Source: Stanieria sp. NIES-3757 (GTDB lineage Bacteria > Cyanobacteriota > Cyanobacteriia > Cyanobacteriales > Xenococcaceae). Taken from it: DNA of 64,000 nucleotides. Position 1 is the first letter of the stretch. Every line of letters starts with the position of its first letter. A program made the position numbers and the translations under genes. A model generated the notes under the pieces. It searched no databases, was not told the DNA's origin, and worked only from the letters and a program-made list of their open reading frames with translations. The stretch covers positions 3,038,001 to 3,102,000 of the forward strand of contig AP017375.1 of NCBI GenBank assembly GCA_002355455.1, given 5' to 3'. Below, in pieces: positions 28,089 through 37,665 of the stretch.

Positions 28089-28226
28089 GTGACTCAACGT
28101 ACCCTAGGCGGAAGTAACCGCAAGCAAAAAAGAACTTCAGGTTTTCGCGCTCGGATGCGGACTAGTAACGGGCGAAAAGTAGTTCAAGCTCGTCGTAAAA
28201 GAGGACGTCATCGCTTAACTGTATAA
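28089..28226 (+). CDS. rpmH: 50S ribosomal protein L34
   Basis: A GTG at 28089 begins a 45-residue protein, [20 protein letters not shown] after the start, ending [11 protein letters not shown]. The sequence is the classic L34. An AAGGAG ribosome binding site lies about 9 bases upstream. It heads the rpmH-rnpA-yidC cluster found in most bacteria. Confidence 0.97.
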   Translation: MTQRTLGGSNRKQKRTSGFRARMRTSNGRKVVQARRKRGRHRLTV

Positions 28227-28260
28227 CCAACAAACAAATTTGTGGTAATTAGCGTGAAAT

Positions 28261-28632
28261 GTGGGATTATCAAAAGCCAATCGGCTAAAACATCGGCGTG
28301 ATTTTCTTGCTGTTTATGAACAGGGAATCCGCCGTCATAGCCCCCACTTAATTTTAAGGGCATTATTAGAAGTTTCGGAAGATAACTCTTTAGTTATTCA
28401 ACCAACTTGTATAGGTATTTCTATTAGTCAAAAAGTTAGTAAAAAAGCAGTAATCCGCAATCGGATCAAAAGACAAATTCGGGCAGCTTTTCGAGAACTA
28501 CTTCCTTATCTTCCTAGCGGGTGGAAAATTGTGATTGTAGTCAAACCCAAAGCAAACGAATGCAAATATGAACATTTTTTGCGAGAATTAAAGCAGTTAT
28601 TAATAGAAGCAGAAATAATCGATGGGTATTAA
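28261..28632 (+). CDS. rnpA: Ribonuclease P protein component
   Basis: 123 residues from a GTG start. The RNR motif region reads [18 protein letters not shown], the RNA-binding signature of the RNase P protein. N-terminal [20 protein letters not shown] is also typical. It binds RNase P RNA for tRNA 5' maturation. It follows rpmH by 34 bases and overlaps the PH-domain gene by 11 bases. Confidence 0.96.
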   Translation: MGLSKANRLKHRRDFLAVYEQGIRRHSPHLILRALLEVSEDNSLVIQPTCIGISISQKVSKKAVIRNRIKRQIRAAFRELLPYLPSGWKIVIVVKPKANECKYEHFLRELKQLLIEAEIIDGY

Positions 28633-29014
28633 AGAAGAAGTTTATTATGAAGGCGGTCCCCATATTGGCGATTTAATTATCAATATTTTGCTAGCGTTTA
28701 CTGTTATCTGTATTCCTTTAACTGTAGGAGCAATTGTTCGTGCGTTGTGGTTGCGCTACCGAATTACCGATCGCCGTATTTCTGTGACTGGTGGTTGGAT
28801 GGGGGGCGATCGTACTGATATCATTTATTCAGAAATAGTTAAAGTTGTTAAAGTTCCCAGAGGAATTGGTTTATGGGGCGATTTAGTCGTGACCCTGAAA
28901 GACAAAAGTCGCTTGGAATTAAGAGCAATGCCTAATTTTCGAGAAATCTCCAATTACATTGCCGAAAAAGCAGCAGCGAAAACTGGTAAATCAGTTGAAT
29001 CAATTGCTGGTTAA
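28622..29014 (+). CDS. Bacterial PH-domain membrane protein
   Basis: 130 residues. A hydrophobic segment at about 17-45 ([20 protein letters not shown]) precedes a PH-like domain beginning [15 protein letters not shown], with [14 protein letters not shown]. The start lies inside rnpA (11-base overlap), so expression is coupled. The gene is a regular member of the cyanobacterial rnpA-yidC cluster. A role in membrane protein handling is a guess. Confidence 0.85.
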   Translation: MGIKEEVYYEGGPHIGDLIINILLAFTVICIPLTVGAIVRALWLRYRITDRRISVTGGWMGGDRTDIIYSEIVKVVKVPRGIGLWGDLVVTLKDKSRLELRAMPNFREISNYIAEKAAAKTGKSVESIAG

Positions 29015-29105
29015 TTAAATTCGATCTGTAAAGAATAATTACGAACGCGATCGGGTACACTAGACTGAGAAAAAACTACTGCCCACAGGCTGGACTTGTT
29101 GAATA

Positions 29106-30257
29106 ATGGATTTTGGTATCGGCTTTATTTCCAATAATATTATGTTGCCAATCCTAGATTTTTTCTATGGGATTGTGCCTAGTTACGGTTTTGCAATTAT
29201 TGCACTAACCTTAGTAGTTCGTTTTGCTGTGTTTCCTCTTAGTGCTGGACAAATTCGCAATATGCGAAAAATGAAAATTGTTCAGCCTTTGATGAAAGAA
29301 AGACAAGAAGAAATTCAAAAACGTTATAAAAACGATCCTGCCAAGCAACAAGAGGAAATGGGGAAACTCATGCAGGAGTTTGGCAACCCTTTAGCTGGTT
29401 GTTTGCCTCTACTTTTGCAGATGCCTATTTTGTTTGCCTTGTTTGCTACTTTAAGAGGCTCGCCATTTAGTAATATTAATTACACTGTCGATTTACAAGT
29501 TTTTCCTCAAGAACAAATCGAACGAATTCAACCACAAGCTTTTAGTACTAAACCTCAAAATATTTATATCCAAGATGGGGTTCATGACAAAGTAGCAGCT
29601 TTATTACCTGCTGGTAATAAGTTGGTAGTAGGAGAAAAAACTAAAGTAGATTTTCAAACAGTTGAAGGAAAACCTTTTCAAAGTCTGATTGCAGAAAATG
29701 CAGAATATAATTTACAGCCTCATTGGGAAGTAACGAAAGGCTCGGAAAGGGTAAAAATTAATGACGATGGCACTATTGAAGCTTTAGAACCAGGAGATGC
29801 AACTATTCAAGGAACTATTCCTGGAATTGCAGCTAACAAAGGTTTCTTATTTATTAAGGCTTTAGGTCAAGTTGGTGTAACTGATTCAGAAGGTAAGATC
29901 AATTTTGACATTTTGGCAATGGTTTTACTATTCGGTGTCAGCATTTACGTTAACCAACAATTGACTGGTGGACAACAAAATAAAGGCTCAAATGCCGATC
30001 AACAACAAGCTGTTAACCAACTGATGCCCATTATTTTTAGTGGGATGTTCTTGTTTTTCCCTTTACCAGCAGGGGTGTTAATGTATATTTTAGTTGCCAA
30101 TCTGTTCCAAACTGGTCAGACTTGGTTTTTGATGCGAGAACCTTTACCTGAAAACCTACAAAAAATTGTTGAGCAACAGGAAAAAGCAGAGCAATCAAGA
30201 GAAACCCTTCCTTTTGAACGCAAACGTTCTAAGAAAAAAGAGAAAACCTCTGGCTAG
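29106..30257 (+). CDS. yidC: Membrane protein insertase YidC/Alb3
   Basis: 383 residues. Core helices include [40 protein letters not shown] and the C-terminal [20 protein letters not shown]. It inserts proteins into plasma and thylakoid membranes. Between the second and third core helices (about residues 125-265) sits a large soluble loop. Its end ([15 protein letters not shown], then [19 protein letters not shown]) looks like a bacterial Ig-like (Big_2) domain. The tail is basic, as for ribosome-binding YidC. Confidence 0.95.
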   Translation: MDFGIGFISNNIMLPILDFFYGIVPSYGFAIIALTLVVRFAVFPLSAGQIRNMRKMKIVQPLMKERQEEIQKRYKNDPAKQQEEMGKLMQEFGNPLAGCLPLLLQMPILFALFATLRGSPFSNINYTVDLQVFPQEQIERIQPQAFSTKPQNIYIQDGVHDKVAALLPAGNKLVVGEKTKVDFQTVEGKPFQSLIAENAEYNLQPHWEVTKGSERVKINDDGTIEALEPGDATIQGTIPGIAANKGFLFIKALGQVGVTDSEGKINFDILAMVLLFGVSIYVNQQLTGGQQNKGSNADQQQAVNQLMPIIFSGMFLFFPLPAGVLMYILVANLFQTGQTWFLMREPLPENLQKIVEQQEKAEQSRETLPFERKRSKKKEKTSG

Positions 30258-30265
30258 AAATTAAT

Positions 30266-30757
30266 ATGGAACAACAAGTCCAACTAGGGCAAGAATGGTT
30301 AGAAAAACTTCTGGAATTGATGGGGTTTCCTACTTCCGTCAGTCCAGAATTACTTGATAAAGTACCCGCCGAAACCGATTCTTGTTGGTTAGCGATTGAA
30401 ACTACTAATCTGACCGAGCAACAAACTCGGTTATTGATTGGTGATCGAGGTGAAAATATTGATGCAATTCAGTATTTAGCTAATACTTTACTCAATCTTA
30501 ATCCCGAATCGGAATTTCAGGGTTCTGTTACCATAGAAATAGATGGTTATCGAGTTCAACGATATCAAGAACTGATGACCTTAGCAGAACAAGCAGTACA
30601 ACAAGTTAGAAACACGGGGCAAGAAGTAGAATTAACCCAATTATCTTCTGCTGAAAGACGACAAATTCACAGTTTGTTACAGAATTCTGAAGATATCCAA
30701 ACCGAAAGCCGTGGACAAGAGCCAGACCGACGCTTAGTTGTGCGACTGCGTGAATAA
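30266..30757 (+). CDS. Jag/KhpB RNA-binding protein
   Basis: 163 residues with a KH-type domain (IGDRGENIDAIQYLANTL) and an R3H domain (SSAERRQIHSLLQNSEDIQ, then DRRLVVR). Such proteins bind single-stranded RNA and, in other bacteria, modulate cell-envelope mRNAs. It is 8 bases after yidC, the usual gene order. Confidence 0.9.
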   Translation: MEQQVQLGQEWLEKLLELMGFPTSVSPELLDKVPAETDSCWLAIETTNLTEQQTRLLIGDRGENIDAIQYLANTLLNLNPESEFQGSVTIEIDGYRVQRYQELMTLAEQAVQQVRNTGQEVELTQLSSAERRQIHSLLQNSEDIQTESRGQEPDRRLVVRLRE

Positions 30758-30785
30758 AATCCAGAAGTAGTCTCAAGATAAAGTA

Positions 30786-31292
30786 ATGGAAGCTATTTAT
30801 ATCCCTCGTTTACTTAAACTACCGGAGCGTAAAGAAGAGATTACAATCCAAGAATCAATTGCTGGTTTAAATACTCTTACTCCAATACGAGGATTAATGG
30901 TGATTAAGCATGGTGGGAACTATTTAGAAGTTGTGGCTAAGGCAGAAACTATTGTAACTTTAGTTTGCGATCGCTGTCTTAACCACTACAATCATCGTAT
31001 TTCGATTAATACTTCCGAATTAATTTGGCTAGAAGCAAAACAATCTGAAGATTTTCCTCAAGAAAGAGAAGTGGCAGTCGAAGATCTTTCAGAAACTTTA
31101 TCTCCTGATGGGTATTTTGAACCAGAAACTTGGCTCTATGAACAACTATCTCTAGCCATGCCTCTACGTCAGTTATGTGGTAAAACTTGCCAGGGAACAG
31201 AAATAACCCCTGCGGTAGTGAACTCTAGTATTGATAGTCGTTGGGCTTCTCTAGCTAATTTAAAGAATCAATTATCTTCAAATAACGAATAG
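30786..31292 (+). CDS. YceD family (DUF177) protein
   Basis: 168 residues with the two cysteine pairs of the family: CDRCL near 61 and CGKTCQG near 138. In plants and some bacteria DUF177 proteins support 23S rRNA processing; that role is inferred here. It is 28 bases after the KH/R3H gene and completes the rpmH-rnpA-PH-yidC-jag-DUF177 cluster. Confidence 0.85.
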   Translation: MEAIYIPRLLKLPERKEEITIQESIAGLNTLTPIRGLMVIKHGGNYLEVVAKAETIVTLVCDRCLNHYNHRISINTSELIWLEAKQSEDFPQEREVAVEDLSETLSPDGYFEPETWLYEQLSLAMPLRQLCGKTCQGTEITPAVVNSSIDSRWASLANLKNQLSSNNE

Positions 31293-31443
31293 TAGCTCCT
31301 CTCAGGTTCACTTTCAGAGTAAACGAGTTAAGCATGATTTTGATGGTAGTATCCTAGTCTATCTCTCGATTTCTTCTCGCTCTCGCGGTTAAATATATCT
31401 GTATTTAAAAGCAAAATATTTATCCAGCTTAAGCGTTAGATCT

Positions 31444-33000
31444 GTGAAGATAAAAGAACAACTAGGATTAAGAACTATCGATCTATCAAAATCAATGTTG
31501 AAACAGTCCGCTCGTCCTCTAGCAGATATTTTAGTGATCGACGATACTCCAGAAAATTTGGCTTTACTTTCCCAAATGTTGACGGAAAAAGGCTATAAGG
31601 TTCGTAGTGTTACTAAAGGTTCTAGTGGTATCAGAGGAGCGCAAGCAGTACCGCCTGATTTGATTTTGCTAGATGTTAAGATGCCTCAAATGGATGGCTA
31701 TGAAGTGTGCCATCAACTTAAAGCAGATCAACGCACTAAAGATATTCCTGTAATTTTTATTAGTGCTTTAGGAGATGTTTTTGATAAAATCAAAGCTTTC
31801 CAAGCAGGTGGAGTAGATTACATCACCAAACCGTTTCAAGTTGAAGAAGTTTTAGCCAGACTCAATACCCATCTAACCATTGGTAGATTACAACAACAAC
31901 TTCAAAAACAAAATCTACAGCTACAACAAGAAATTGCTCAACGCGCTGCTGCTGAAGAAACTTTTGCTAAAGCTTTTCGTTCTTGTCCTAATCCTATTGC
32001 GATCGCATCTATAGGAGAAGGATGTTTTCTTGAGGTAAATAATAGCTTTTTACAAATGAGTGGCTACAATCGTGAAGAAATTATCGGTCGTAGTATTACA
32101 GAAATTAATTTAGAGTCCGCCTCAGCAATTTATAACCAGGTTGTTCAACAGTCTCTTCAAAAAGGTTTTGTGCGTAATCAAGAGTTTCAATTTTTGACTA
32201 AATCAGGTACAGTCAAAACTATTTTACTATCAGTAGAAATTATTGAATTAGCTGGGAAGCAATGTACTCTCAGCATTATGAATGATATTACCGAACGCAA
32301 ACGCTTGGAAAATGAATTTATTTCTCTGGTTAGTCATGAACTTCGTACTCCCATGACTTCAATGATGGGAGCTTTAGATCTCCTTAGTTCAGGTCAATTA
32401 GGAACACTAACTGAGCAAGGTCAACAAGTCCTCAGTATTGCTACCAACAACACCGAACGATTAATCCGCTTAGTTAACGATATTTTGGATTTAGAGCGGA
32501 TGAAATCAGGCAAAATTACCATACAACCAACTAATTGCGATTTAAATCTTCTTTTGACTCAAGCTAGGGAAACCATGCAAGCTATGGCAGATCGAGCAGG
32601 TGTAGAACTTGAATTAGAGTCTTGTCATGTGGAAGTATTCGTCGATCCTGATCGCATTCTTCAAACTTTAACCAATCTTTTAAGTAACGCGATTAAATTT
32701 TCCGATGCCAAAAGCAAAATTTGGCTAAGAACAAAAATAATTAATAACTGCTGTCAAATTGAAGTACAAGACCAAGGCAGAGGAATTCCTGCCGATAAGC
32801 TACAAACAATTTTCGAGCGTTTTCAACAAGTTGATGCTTCAGACTCTCGTAAAAAAGGTGGAACTGGTTTGGGACTCACCATTTGTCGTCATATTGTTGA
32901 ACATCATGGGGGCAAAATTTGGGTTGAAAGTAATTTTGGTCAAGGCAGCACTTTCTATCTAACTTTGCCCTTAAACGAGCAAAAAGTATCTTACTTGTAG
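31444..33000 (+). CDS. Hybrid sensor kinase: REC-PAS-HisKA-HATPase
   Basis: 518 residues from a GTG start. The receiver domain (about 27-145) has acidic pair Asp33-Asp34, phosphoacceptor Asp77 and Lys129. A linking coiled coil leads to a PAS domain (about 175-285). The HisKA box FISLVSHELRTPMTSMM places His298 as the phosphorylation site. The ATPase part has NLLSNAIKF, DQGRGIP and GGTGLGLTI. There is no membrane segment, so the signal comes through the N-terminal receiver or the PAS domain. An ATG at 31495 is an alternative start. The partner regulator is not adjacent. Confidence 0.92.
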   Translation: MKIKEQLGLRTIDLSKSMLKQSARPLADILVIDDTPENLALLSQMLTEKGYKVRSVTKGSSGIRGAQAVPPDLILLDVKMPQMDGYEVCHQLKADQRTKDIPVIFISALGDVFDKIKAFQAGGVDYITKPFQVEEVLARLNTHLTIGRLQQQLQKQNLQLQQEIAQRAAAEETFAKAFRSCPNPIAIASIGEGCFLEVNNSFLQMSGYNREEIIGRSITEINLESASAIYNQVVQQSLQKGFVRNQEFQFLTKSGTVKTILLSVEIIELAGKQCTLSIMNDITERKRLENEFISLVSHELRTPMTSMMGALDLLSSGQLGTLTEQGQQVLSIATNNTERLIRLVNDILDLERMKSGKITIQPTNCDLNLLLTQARETMQAMADRAGVELELESCHVEVFVDPDRILQTLTNLLSNAIKFSDAKSKIWLRTKIINNCCQIEVQDQGRGIPADKLQTIFERFQQVDASDSRKKGGTGLGLTICRHIVEHHGGKIWVESNFGQGSTFYLTLPLNEQKVSYL

Positions 33001-33017
33001 GTAAATTCAGGTTTCGC

Positions 33018-33275
33018 TCATTCTTCGTAAAGGGTTAGTGATTGAGGCGGTCGAGATTGCTTAATTTGTACGGAAATACCGTGAGCTTTTTCTTCCATCA
33101 AATCTTCTAAATAGCCATATTGGGATAATTGCGCTTCTTTAGCATTACTAAAAGGTCCAAAATAATAAGTGCAGTAAGGAATAGTAGTTTGAATTATTAC
33201 CCACCAGGGAAGTCTTGTCTTTTTAATGTTTGAAGACGATTGTTGGCTAGTTAAAAATGAAGTTGACTCAAACAT
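33018..33275 (-). CDS. DUF1816 domain protein
   Basis: 85 residues. The stretch LPWWVIIQTTIPYCTYYFGP followed by NAKEAQLSQYGYLEDL is the cyanobacterial DUF1816 signature, found also in phycobilisome-related small proteins. A stand-alone domain with unknown function. It converges with the hybrid kinase gene (17 bases). Confidence 0.8.
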   Translation of the reverse strand: MFESTSFLTSQQSSSNIKKTRLPWWVIIQTTIPYCTYYFGPFSNAKEAQLSQYGYLEDLMEEKAHGISVQIKQSRPPQSLTLYEE

Positions 33276-33289
33276 GCTTACTTTACTTC

Positions 33290-33481
33290 CTACATGGTAA
33301 TGGGTTGATTTTGGGTGGATAAAACAGACAATTTAATACGCTCTACTTTTGTTTTTGTTTTTGTTTGATTTAAATCATTTAGGTTTGGCATTTCTTGTCC
33401 ACAATTAGAACAAAACCAATACGTTTTTTGCTGATTAATATGACAAAGAAGCTTGGATGAACAACAAGGACAATAATTCAT
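33290..33481 (-). CDS. Small zinc-ribbon protein
   Basis: 63 residues with two cysteine pairs, CPCC at the N-terminus and CSNC near residue 24, forming a zinc ribbon. The tail is rich in Thr and Lys. It is 14 bases upstream of the DUF1816 gene on the same strand and probably shares its transcript. Similar short zinc ribbons are common in cyanobacteria; role unknown. Confidence 0.65.
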   Translation of the reverse strand: MNYCPCCSSKLLCHINQQKTYWFCSNCGQEMPNLNDLNQTKTKTKVERIKLSVLSTQNQPITM

Positions 33482-34129
33482 ATCAACACCTAAATCTAAA
33501 GTTTTTATTAAAATCTTTTAAGTTAAAACGGCACAAAAACAATCATGCTAGTAATTGATTGAATCTTTTTGAAATATTTAAACAAAAACTAGTTGATTTT
33601 AAATCAAAAACTCCTCGCTCTTAGGAAAAGCTTAAATATTTTTCTAGATTTTATATTTTTTTTAGAAAAAGCTTGGATGTTAAGAAATATTAAATAATGT
33701 TATTGATATTTAAACATAATAAGATGTTTAAATGATTCTCAAACTAAAATAATAATTACATATTTTTTATAAATTTGTCTGTAAAGTTTATGACATTTTT
33801 AAACAATAAATTTAAGCAAAAATACTTAAGGTTTATTCTTGAAGTAATTATGCTTGTTATTACTAAATATTCTTTTTTAAGGTTAAAGTTATCATGATTT
33901 ACTAAACAAAGAAATTTTTGAACTTAAGAATCGTAAACGAATTAAATACTTTGACAATATTATTAAATTTATAAAAAATCAATAAACATTACTTATGAAT
34001 AGGTTTTAATAAGAAAATTATTAAGTAGTTAAACTTTCTTGATGTCCATATTTTTTAATGAATGAAGACTTTTAGAATATTAATAATTAAAATTTTTAAA
34101 CAGTCAAATTAACTAAGTAATAAATTTTG
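33482..34129. other. Long AT-rich intergenic stretch
   Basis: About 650 bases, strikingly AT-rich, with no ORF, hairpin-plus-U-tract or recognisable RNA. It must carry the promoter of the zinc-ribbon gene. I see nothing else in it. Confidence 0.5.
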
Positions 34130-34351
34130 TTAGTCTTCTTCCCATTCTTCATGGGCTAAAAGCTCGCCTATTTTATCTCTCAAAAGATAATCATTTTTTT
34201 CTAACTCTAATTCCACACAAATCCATTCTCTTGGTGCAATATATCGACATAGCATATAGAGGGGTTGCTGCCGTTCAAGAAGACCTTGAGCGACTAATTG
34301 ACGAGCTTCAGATTTGATTTCTTCAAGGGAGTAAGGAATTGTTTTAATCAT
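34130..34351 (-). CDS. DUF4327 protein
   Basis: 73 residues. YSLEEIKSEARQLVAQGLLE followed by QPLYMLCRYIAPREW and a conserved acidic end match the cyanobacterial DUF4327 family. It is cytoplasmic, all-alpha, and of unknown function. A GGAGG-type binding site lies just upstream. Confidence 0.8.
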   Translation of the reverse strand: MIKTIPYSLEEIKSEARQLVAQGLLERQQPLYMLCRYIAPREWICVELELEKNDYLLRDKIGELLAHEEWEED

Positions 34352-34761
34352 GATCTACCTCCCTAAGTAGATAGGTGGGATTCATCTTTAATGTAAAGGC
34401 AAATGGTGAAGAATTTGTGAGGAAATTAGTTCAAGATTAAATAAATTATGTTTGTCTTCAAAAAGAAACAAAAATATCTAAAAAAAAAACTCACAGCCAG
34501 ATTTTTGCGTTGGGACTGACTGAGTAATATTATTGAGCGTTATCTAAGGTTTGCCTCTATCGACTTGAATATCTTTAAAACGATAAATCGGCTGGTCATT
34601 CCAATTGTTAGCCTTATCAAAATGATATCAATATCATTTCGCAAGATTAAAAAGCGATCGCTTTATCTTAAAAAGAAATAATGGAGAGATCGGGAAAATC
34701 AATATTTAAATTTAATAGTTGTCAGAAAATTAAATTCTTCAAACTGATAACTGGTAACTGA
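34352..34761. other. Intergenic region between DUF4327 and DUF427 genes
   Basis: About 410 bases with a HIP1 octamer near 34657. No ORF, tRNA or terminator is apparent. Confidence 0.5.
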
Positions 34762-35259
34762 TTACCATCCCCAACTATCAACACTACCTTTAAAAGGGCC
34801 AACTATATTTTTAGTAATCCAACCGCCATAAAAATCTCCAGGTTGAGGCTGAACTTTTTCTTCATCGATATAACAGGCATCCATACGACTAGGATAAAAA
34901 GCGACATAATTTTTGAGCGCAGCAAATTCATGAGTAGGATCGGAATAAAACCAAGCTGCATTTACTTCTTGGCGATCGCCTGCTTGGATCGTATAGTAGT
35001 TAGCTGTTCCTTTCCATTCGCAAAAAGACTGTCGGGGAGTTTGATGAAGATACTCCATTTGAATATCTTCGGGAGGAATGTAATAAACTGGGGGATGGCT
35101 AGTTTCTAAAACTCGATAAGTGCGGTGACTATCAGCAATGGTAATCTGATTGAAAATTACTTGAATATGTTGGGTAGAACTTTCTAAACGAGGAGGACGA
35201 GGATAATCCCAGACAGATTCTTGATCGGGTTGGGGTGGAATCGGTTTTGGTTTAAACAT
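34762..35259 (-). CDS. DUF427 domain protein
   Basis: 165 residues. The DUF427 fold is shown by WDYPRPPRLESSTQ, ESSHPPVYYIP-like segments (here LETSHPPVYYIPPEDI) and FCEWKGTANYYTI, with FYPSRMDACYID near the end. These small beta-rich proteins occur in many bacteria; no enzyme activity is assured. Its start is two bases from the end of the upstream TauE-type gene, so they form an operon. Confidence 0.85.
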   Translation of the reverse strand: MFKPKPIPPQPDQESVWDYPRPPRLESSTQHIQVIFNQITIADSHRTYRVLETSHPPVYYIPPEDIQMEYLHQTPRQSFCEWKGTANYYTIQAGDRQEVNAAWFYSDPTHEFAALKNYVAFYPSRMDACYIDEEKVQPQPGDFYGGWITKNIVGPFKGSVDSWGW

Positions 35260-35261
35260 AA

Positions 35262-36446
35262 TTAATTATTTTGCTTTTGAGTTGAATTAGCTTTTTGCCA
35301 AGGGTTAAGAATTCGGAACAGCATTACTCCCGCAGTCATGGCTAAAATTATCAACACCCGTAATTGAGTTTGCCAATTCCAAGTTAACTCTCCCAAATAG
35401 TGAGAACCAATTAAAATAGTATGACCAGCAGCTAGCAGTAAGGCAGGGAGAGAAAACAAATGAATTTGTCGCCAATGTCTACCTAGTATATGTTGCCAAC
35501 GATCAAAACTGGTTAAGGCTGCGGGAGTCATTAAACATAAAGCAATCATTCCCATCATTAAACCCAATTGATGCTGAGGAATCATAAATGGCAATGACTT
35601 TAGATTCCAATTGAGGGTATGGTCGAACATATGGGCAGTATGAGCGATCGCTAAAAAATATGCTCCCACACCAATCACGCGACGGTATTGTAGAGGTACT
35701 GACCACCATTTAGCAATTGGACGAGCAATTAAGGCTAACATTAATAAAAATAATGCTCCATGTCCCGTATAATCGATCATGGCATCGGTACGCCACAAAG
35801 TTAACACTCCGATCGCGATAGTAAACCAACCTCCCAAACGAGTTAATTGACTTCTGCGATCGCGACTTAAACGAGAAGCTGATAATCCTACTGCTACCAT
35901 AGTAGGCATTGTTCCCAATCCAAAAGCCAGCATAATTGCCATTCCCCACCAGATATTATGGGATTCTGCTGCTTTAATTTGTGCTGCATAAAGAAAACCG
36001 CAGGGAATTAGACCCCAAAAAATCCCTAAAATTGCAGGAGTCCACCAAGAGGTTTGGGACGCAAGACGACTCATGATTTGACTCAAGCGATCGTGCAGTT
36101 TTCCTTGGAAAGGGTGTAAGATGGGTAGATTGGGTACCAAATCTGGCTTAATCCGCAGTAAACCCAACCAAATTAGGATTAAACCCATCACAATTGCCAT
36201 TAATTGACGGATTGTCCCTGTAAAAATCAAAGAACTAATACTACCTAAAGCTGCACCTATCAAAGCATAGCTAGTAATTCTACCGAGATTAAGGAGAATA
36301 TGAAAAACTAAACTTGATAACCAAGAAGATTTAGCTTGATTTTGCTGTGACAGAGAAAAAGAAATCGCTAAAGGGCTACACATTCCGGCACAATGACCGA
36401 AACTACCTAGAAATCCGATGCTAGCAATTAAAAGTAAATCTAACAC
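35262..36446 (-). CDS. TauE/UreH-like membrane protein fused to a ferric-reductase-like domain
   Basis: 394 residues. The first half (about 1-215) is a six-helix UreH/CcdA-like transporter with the N-terminal GFLGSFGHCAGMCSPLA, including the paired cysteines of FGHCAGMC. The second half has several helices carrying spaced histidines (AIAHTAHMFDHTL, LLLAAGHTILIGSHYL), like a haem-binding ferric-reductase/MsrQ domain. Such proteins move electrons or metal ions across the membrane. The exact substrate is unknown. Divergent from the gene at 36728. Confidence 0.75.
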   Translation of the reverse strand: MLDLLLIASIGFLGSFGHCAGMCSPLAISFSLSQQNQAKSSWLSSLVFHILLNLGRITSYALIGAALGSISSLIFTGTIRQLMAIVMGLILIWLGLLRIKPDLVPNLPILHPFQGKLHDRLSQIMSRLASQTSWWTPAILGIFWGLIPCGFLYAAQIKAAESHNIWWGMAIMLAFGLGTMPTMVAVGLSASRLSRDRRSQLTRLGGWFTIAIGVLTLWRTDAMIDYTGHGALFLLMLALIARPIAKWWSVPLQYRRVIGVGAYFLAIAHTAHMFDHTLNWNLKSLPFMIPQHQLGLMMGMIALCLMTPAALTSFDRWQHILGRHWRQIHLFSLPALLLAAGHTILIGSHYLGELTWNWQTQLRVLIILAMTAGVMLFRILNPWQKANSTQKQNN

Positions 36447-36727
36447 AGCTTATCAAGGCAAAAGTCAAAAAAAATTAAAAATGAAAGAGTCAAACTCATT
36501 CTTGGTTATGCTTTTGGTTTGTTTGAATTATGCCAATTAAATGTGAAACTGCTTAGTGCAAAAACCGTTGTTGTTTTCTGGCTTGTTTTAATTGACTCAA
36601 GAGGAATTTAAGTTAAACAATTTAAGGATATATACTGATCCTTATCTTAATACTGAGTTGTATTCAATTGGGTTTCGTTAGTTCAATTTGGTTTAAAGTT
36701 TGTTGTTAGAGCTAATTAAAACAATTT

Positions 36728-37327
36728 ATGTCTTCTCTAATCAAACCTTTCGTTGTAGCCCATAATATTAAAGCAGATGGTACCCTAGGCGTAACTTTTC
36801 ATATCGAACCAAATCATAGCCCCAGTGCAGGCGAAAATGCAATCGCTTGGTTTGCTTTGACTCGTCAAGGTGGTGCATCAATTCCTTTGAGTCAATGTGA
36901 TTGTAATTTAGCAGTCTATCGACAATCTTCTCCCACTCAACCAATCTTAAATCCCACTTTACAATCTCTAGATCCTGAAGCTCAATATCAAGACGTTCCT
37001 GGCGCAACAATTATTTTTCCCGAAGCAGGTACTTATCAATTAGAAATTAGTGGGAAACCAAAAGCAGAAGGAGATTTTGAACCTTTTAAACTTACTTATA
37101 CAGTAAATGTTAGTCCTGGAATTACTCAAACACAACCAGAAGCTACCCAACCAAATCCAATTATTGCTCCAACTAATAATCAATTATCACTGAACTTTTT
37201 ACCTTGGTTATTTACCGCGATCGCAGGTATTATAATTATCGGTATTATTTTCAAAATTAAGAAATCCAAACCCGCATCTTCTACTGAAAACTCAGCTACT
37301 CAACAAAAATTAATCAATAAAAAATAA
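36728..37327 (+). CDS. Membrane-anchored hypothetical protein (possible metal-homeostasis partner)
   Basis: 199 residues. A beta-rich domain (about 10-135) contains the cysteine pair CDCN (IPLSQCDCNLAVY) and ends in a single membrane helix (LPWLFTAIAGIIIIGIIF) and a basic tail. The domain looks extracytoplasmic, but the encoded N-terminus MSSLIKPFVVAHNI is too short for a normal signal peptide and an in-frame stop lies 15 bases upstream of the start. It is divergent from the TauE-ferric-reductase gene, which suggests a related redox or metal role; inference only. Confidence 0.65.
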   Translation: MSSLIKPFVVAHNIKADGTLGVTFHIEPNHSPSAGENAIAWFALTRQGGASIPLSQCDCNLAVYRQSSPTQPILNPTLQSLDPEAQYQDVPGATIIFPEAGTYQLEISGKPKAEGDFEPFKLTYTVNVSPGITQTQPEATQPNPIIAPTNNQLSLNFLPWLFTAIAGIIIIGIIFKIKKSKPASSTENSATQQKLINKK

Positions 37328-37665
37328 AAAGCCGTTCTTTTTAAAAAAAACTTTTAACCAATCGCGCTAACTTTTAAAAAACTATTAAAAAAACCTTCGA
37401 TAATAGCACCTTAAAAAAAAATAAAGTGTAGTATTAAAGACAAAACACGTATAAATTCTAGAAATTTCCGTTTATTGGTCTGGGAATTTTTAAAGAAATT
37501 CTAATGGTTTGAGGAGTTTAATTTTAAAGGGTTGAATTAGTAATGTTTTGAACGTGATTTTGGCACGATTGCTACTCAAACCCTATTACCTAATACAGTA
37601 GATAAAATTTCTGTTTAGACGCGGTTATTTAGTATCTACATTTTATAAAATTGGAGGCTATTGTT
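37328..37665. other. Intergenic region before the RTX-like gene
   Basis: About 340 bases with many A and T runs and no ORF. It ends in a strong GGAGG ribosome binding site (37653-37657) serving the ATG at 37666. Confidence 0.5.
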
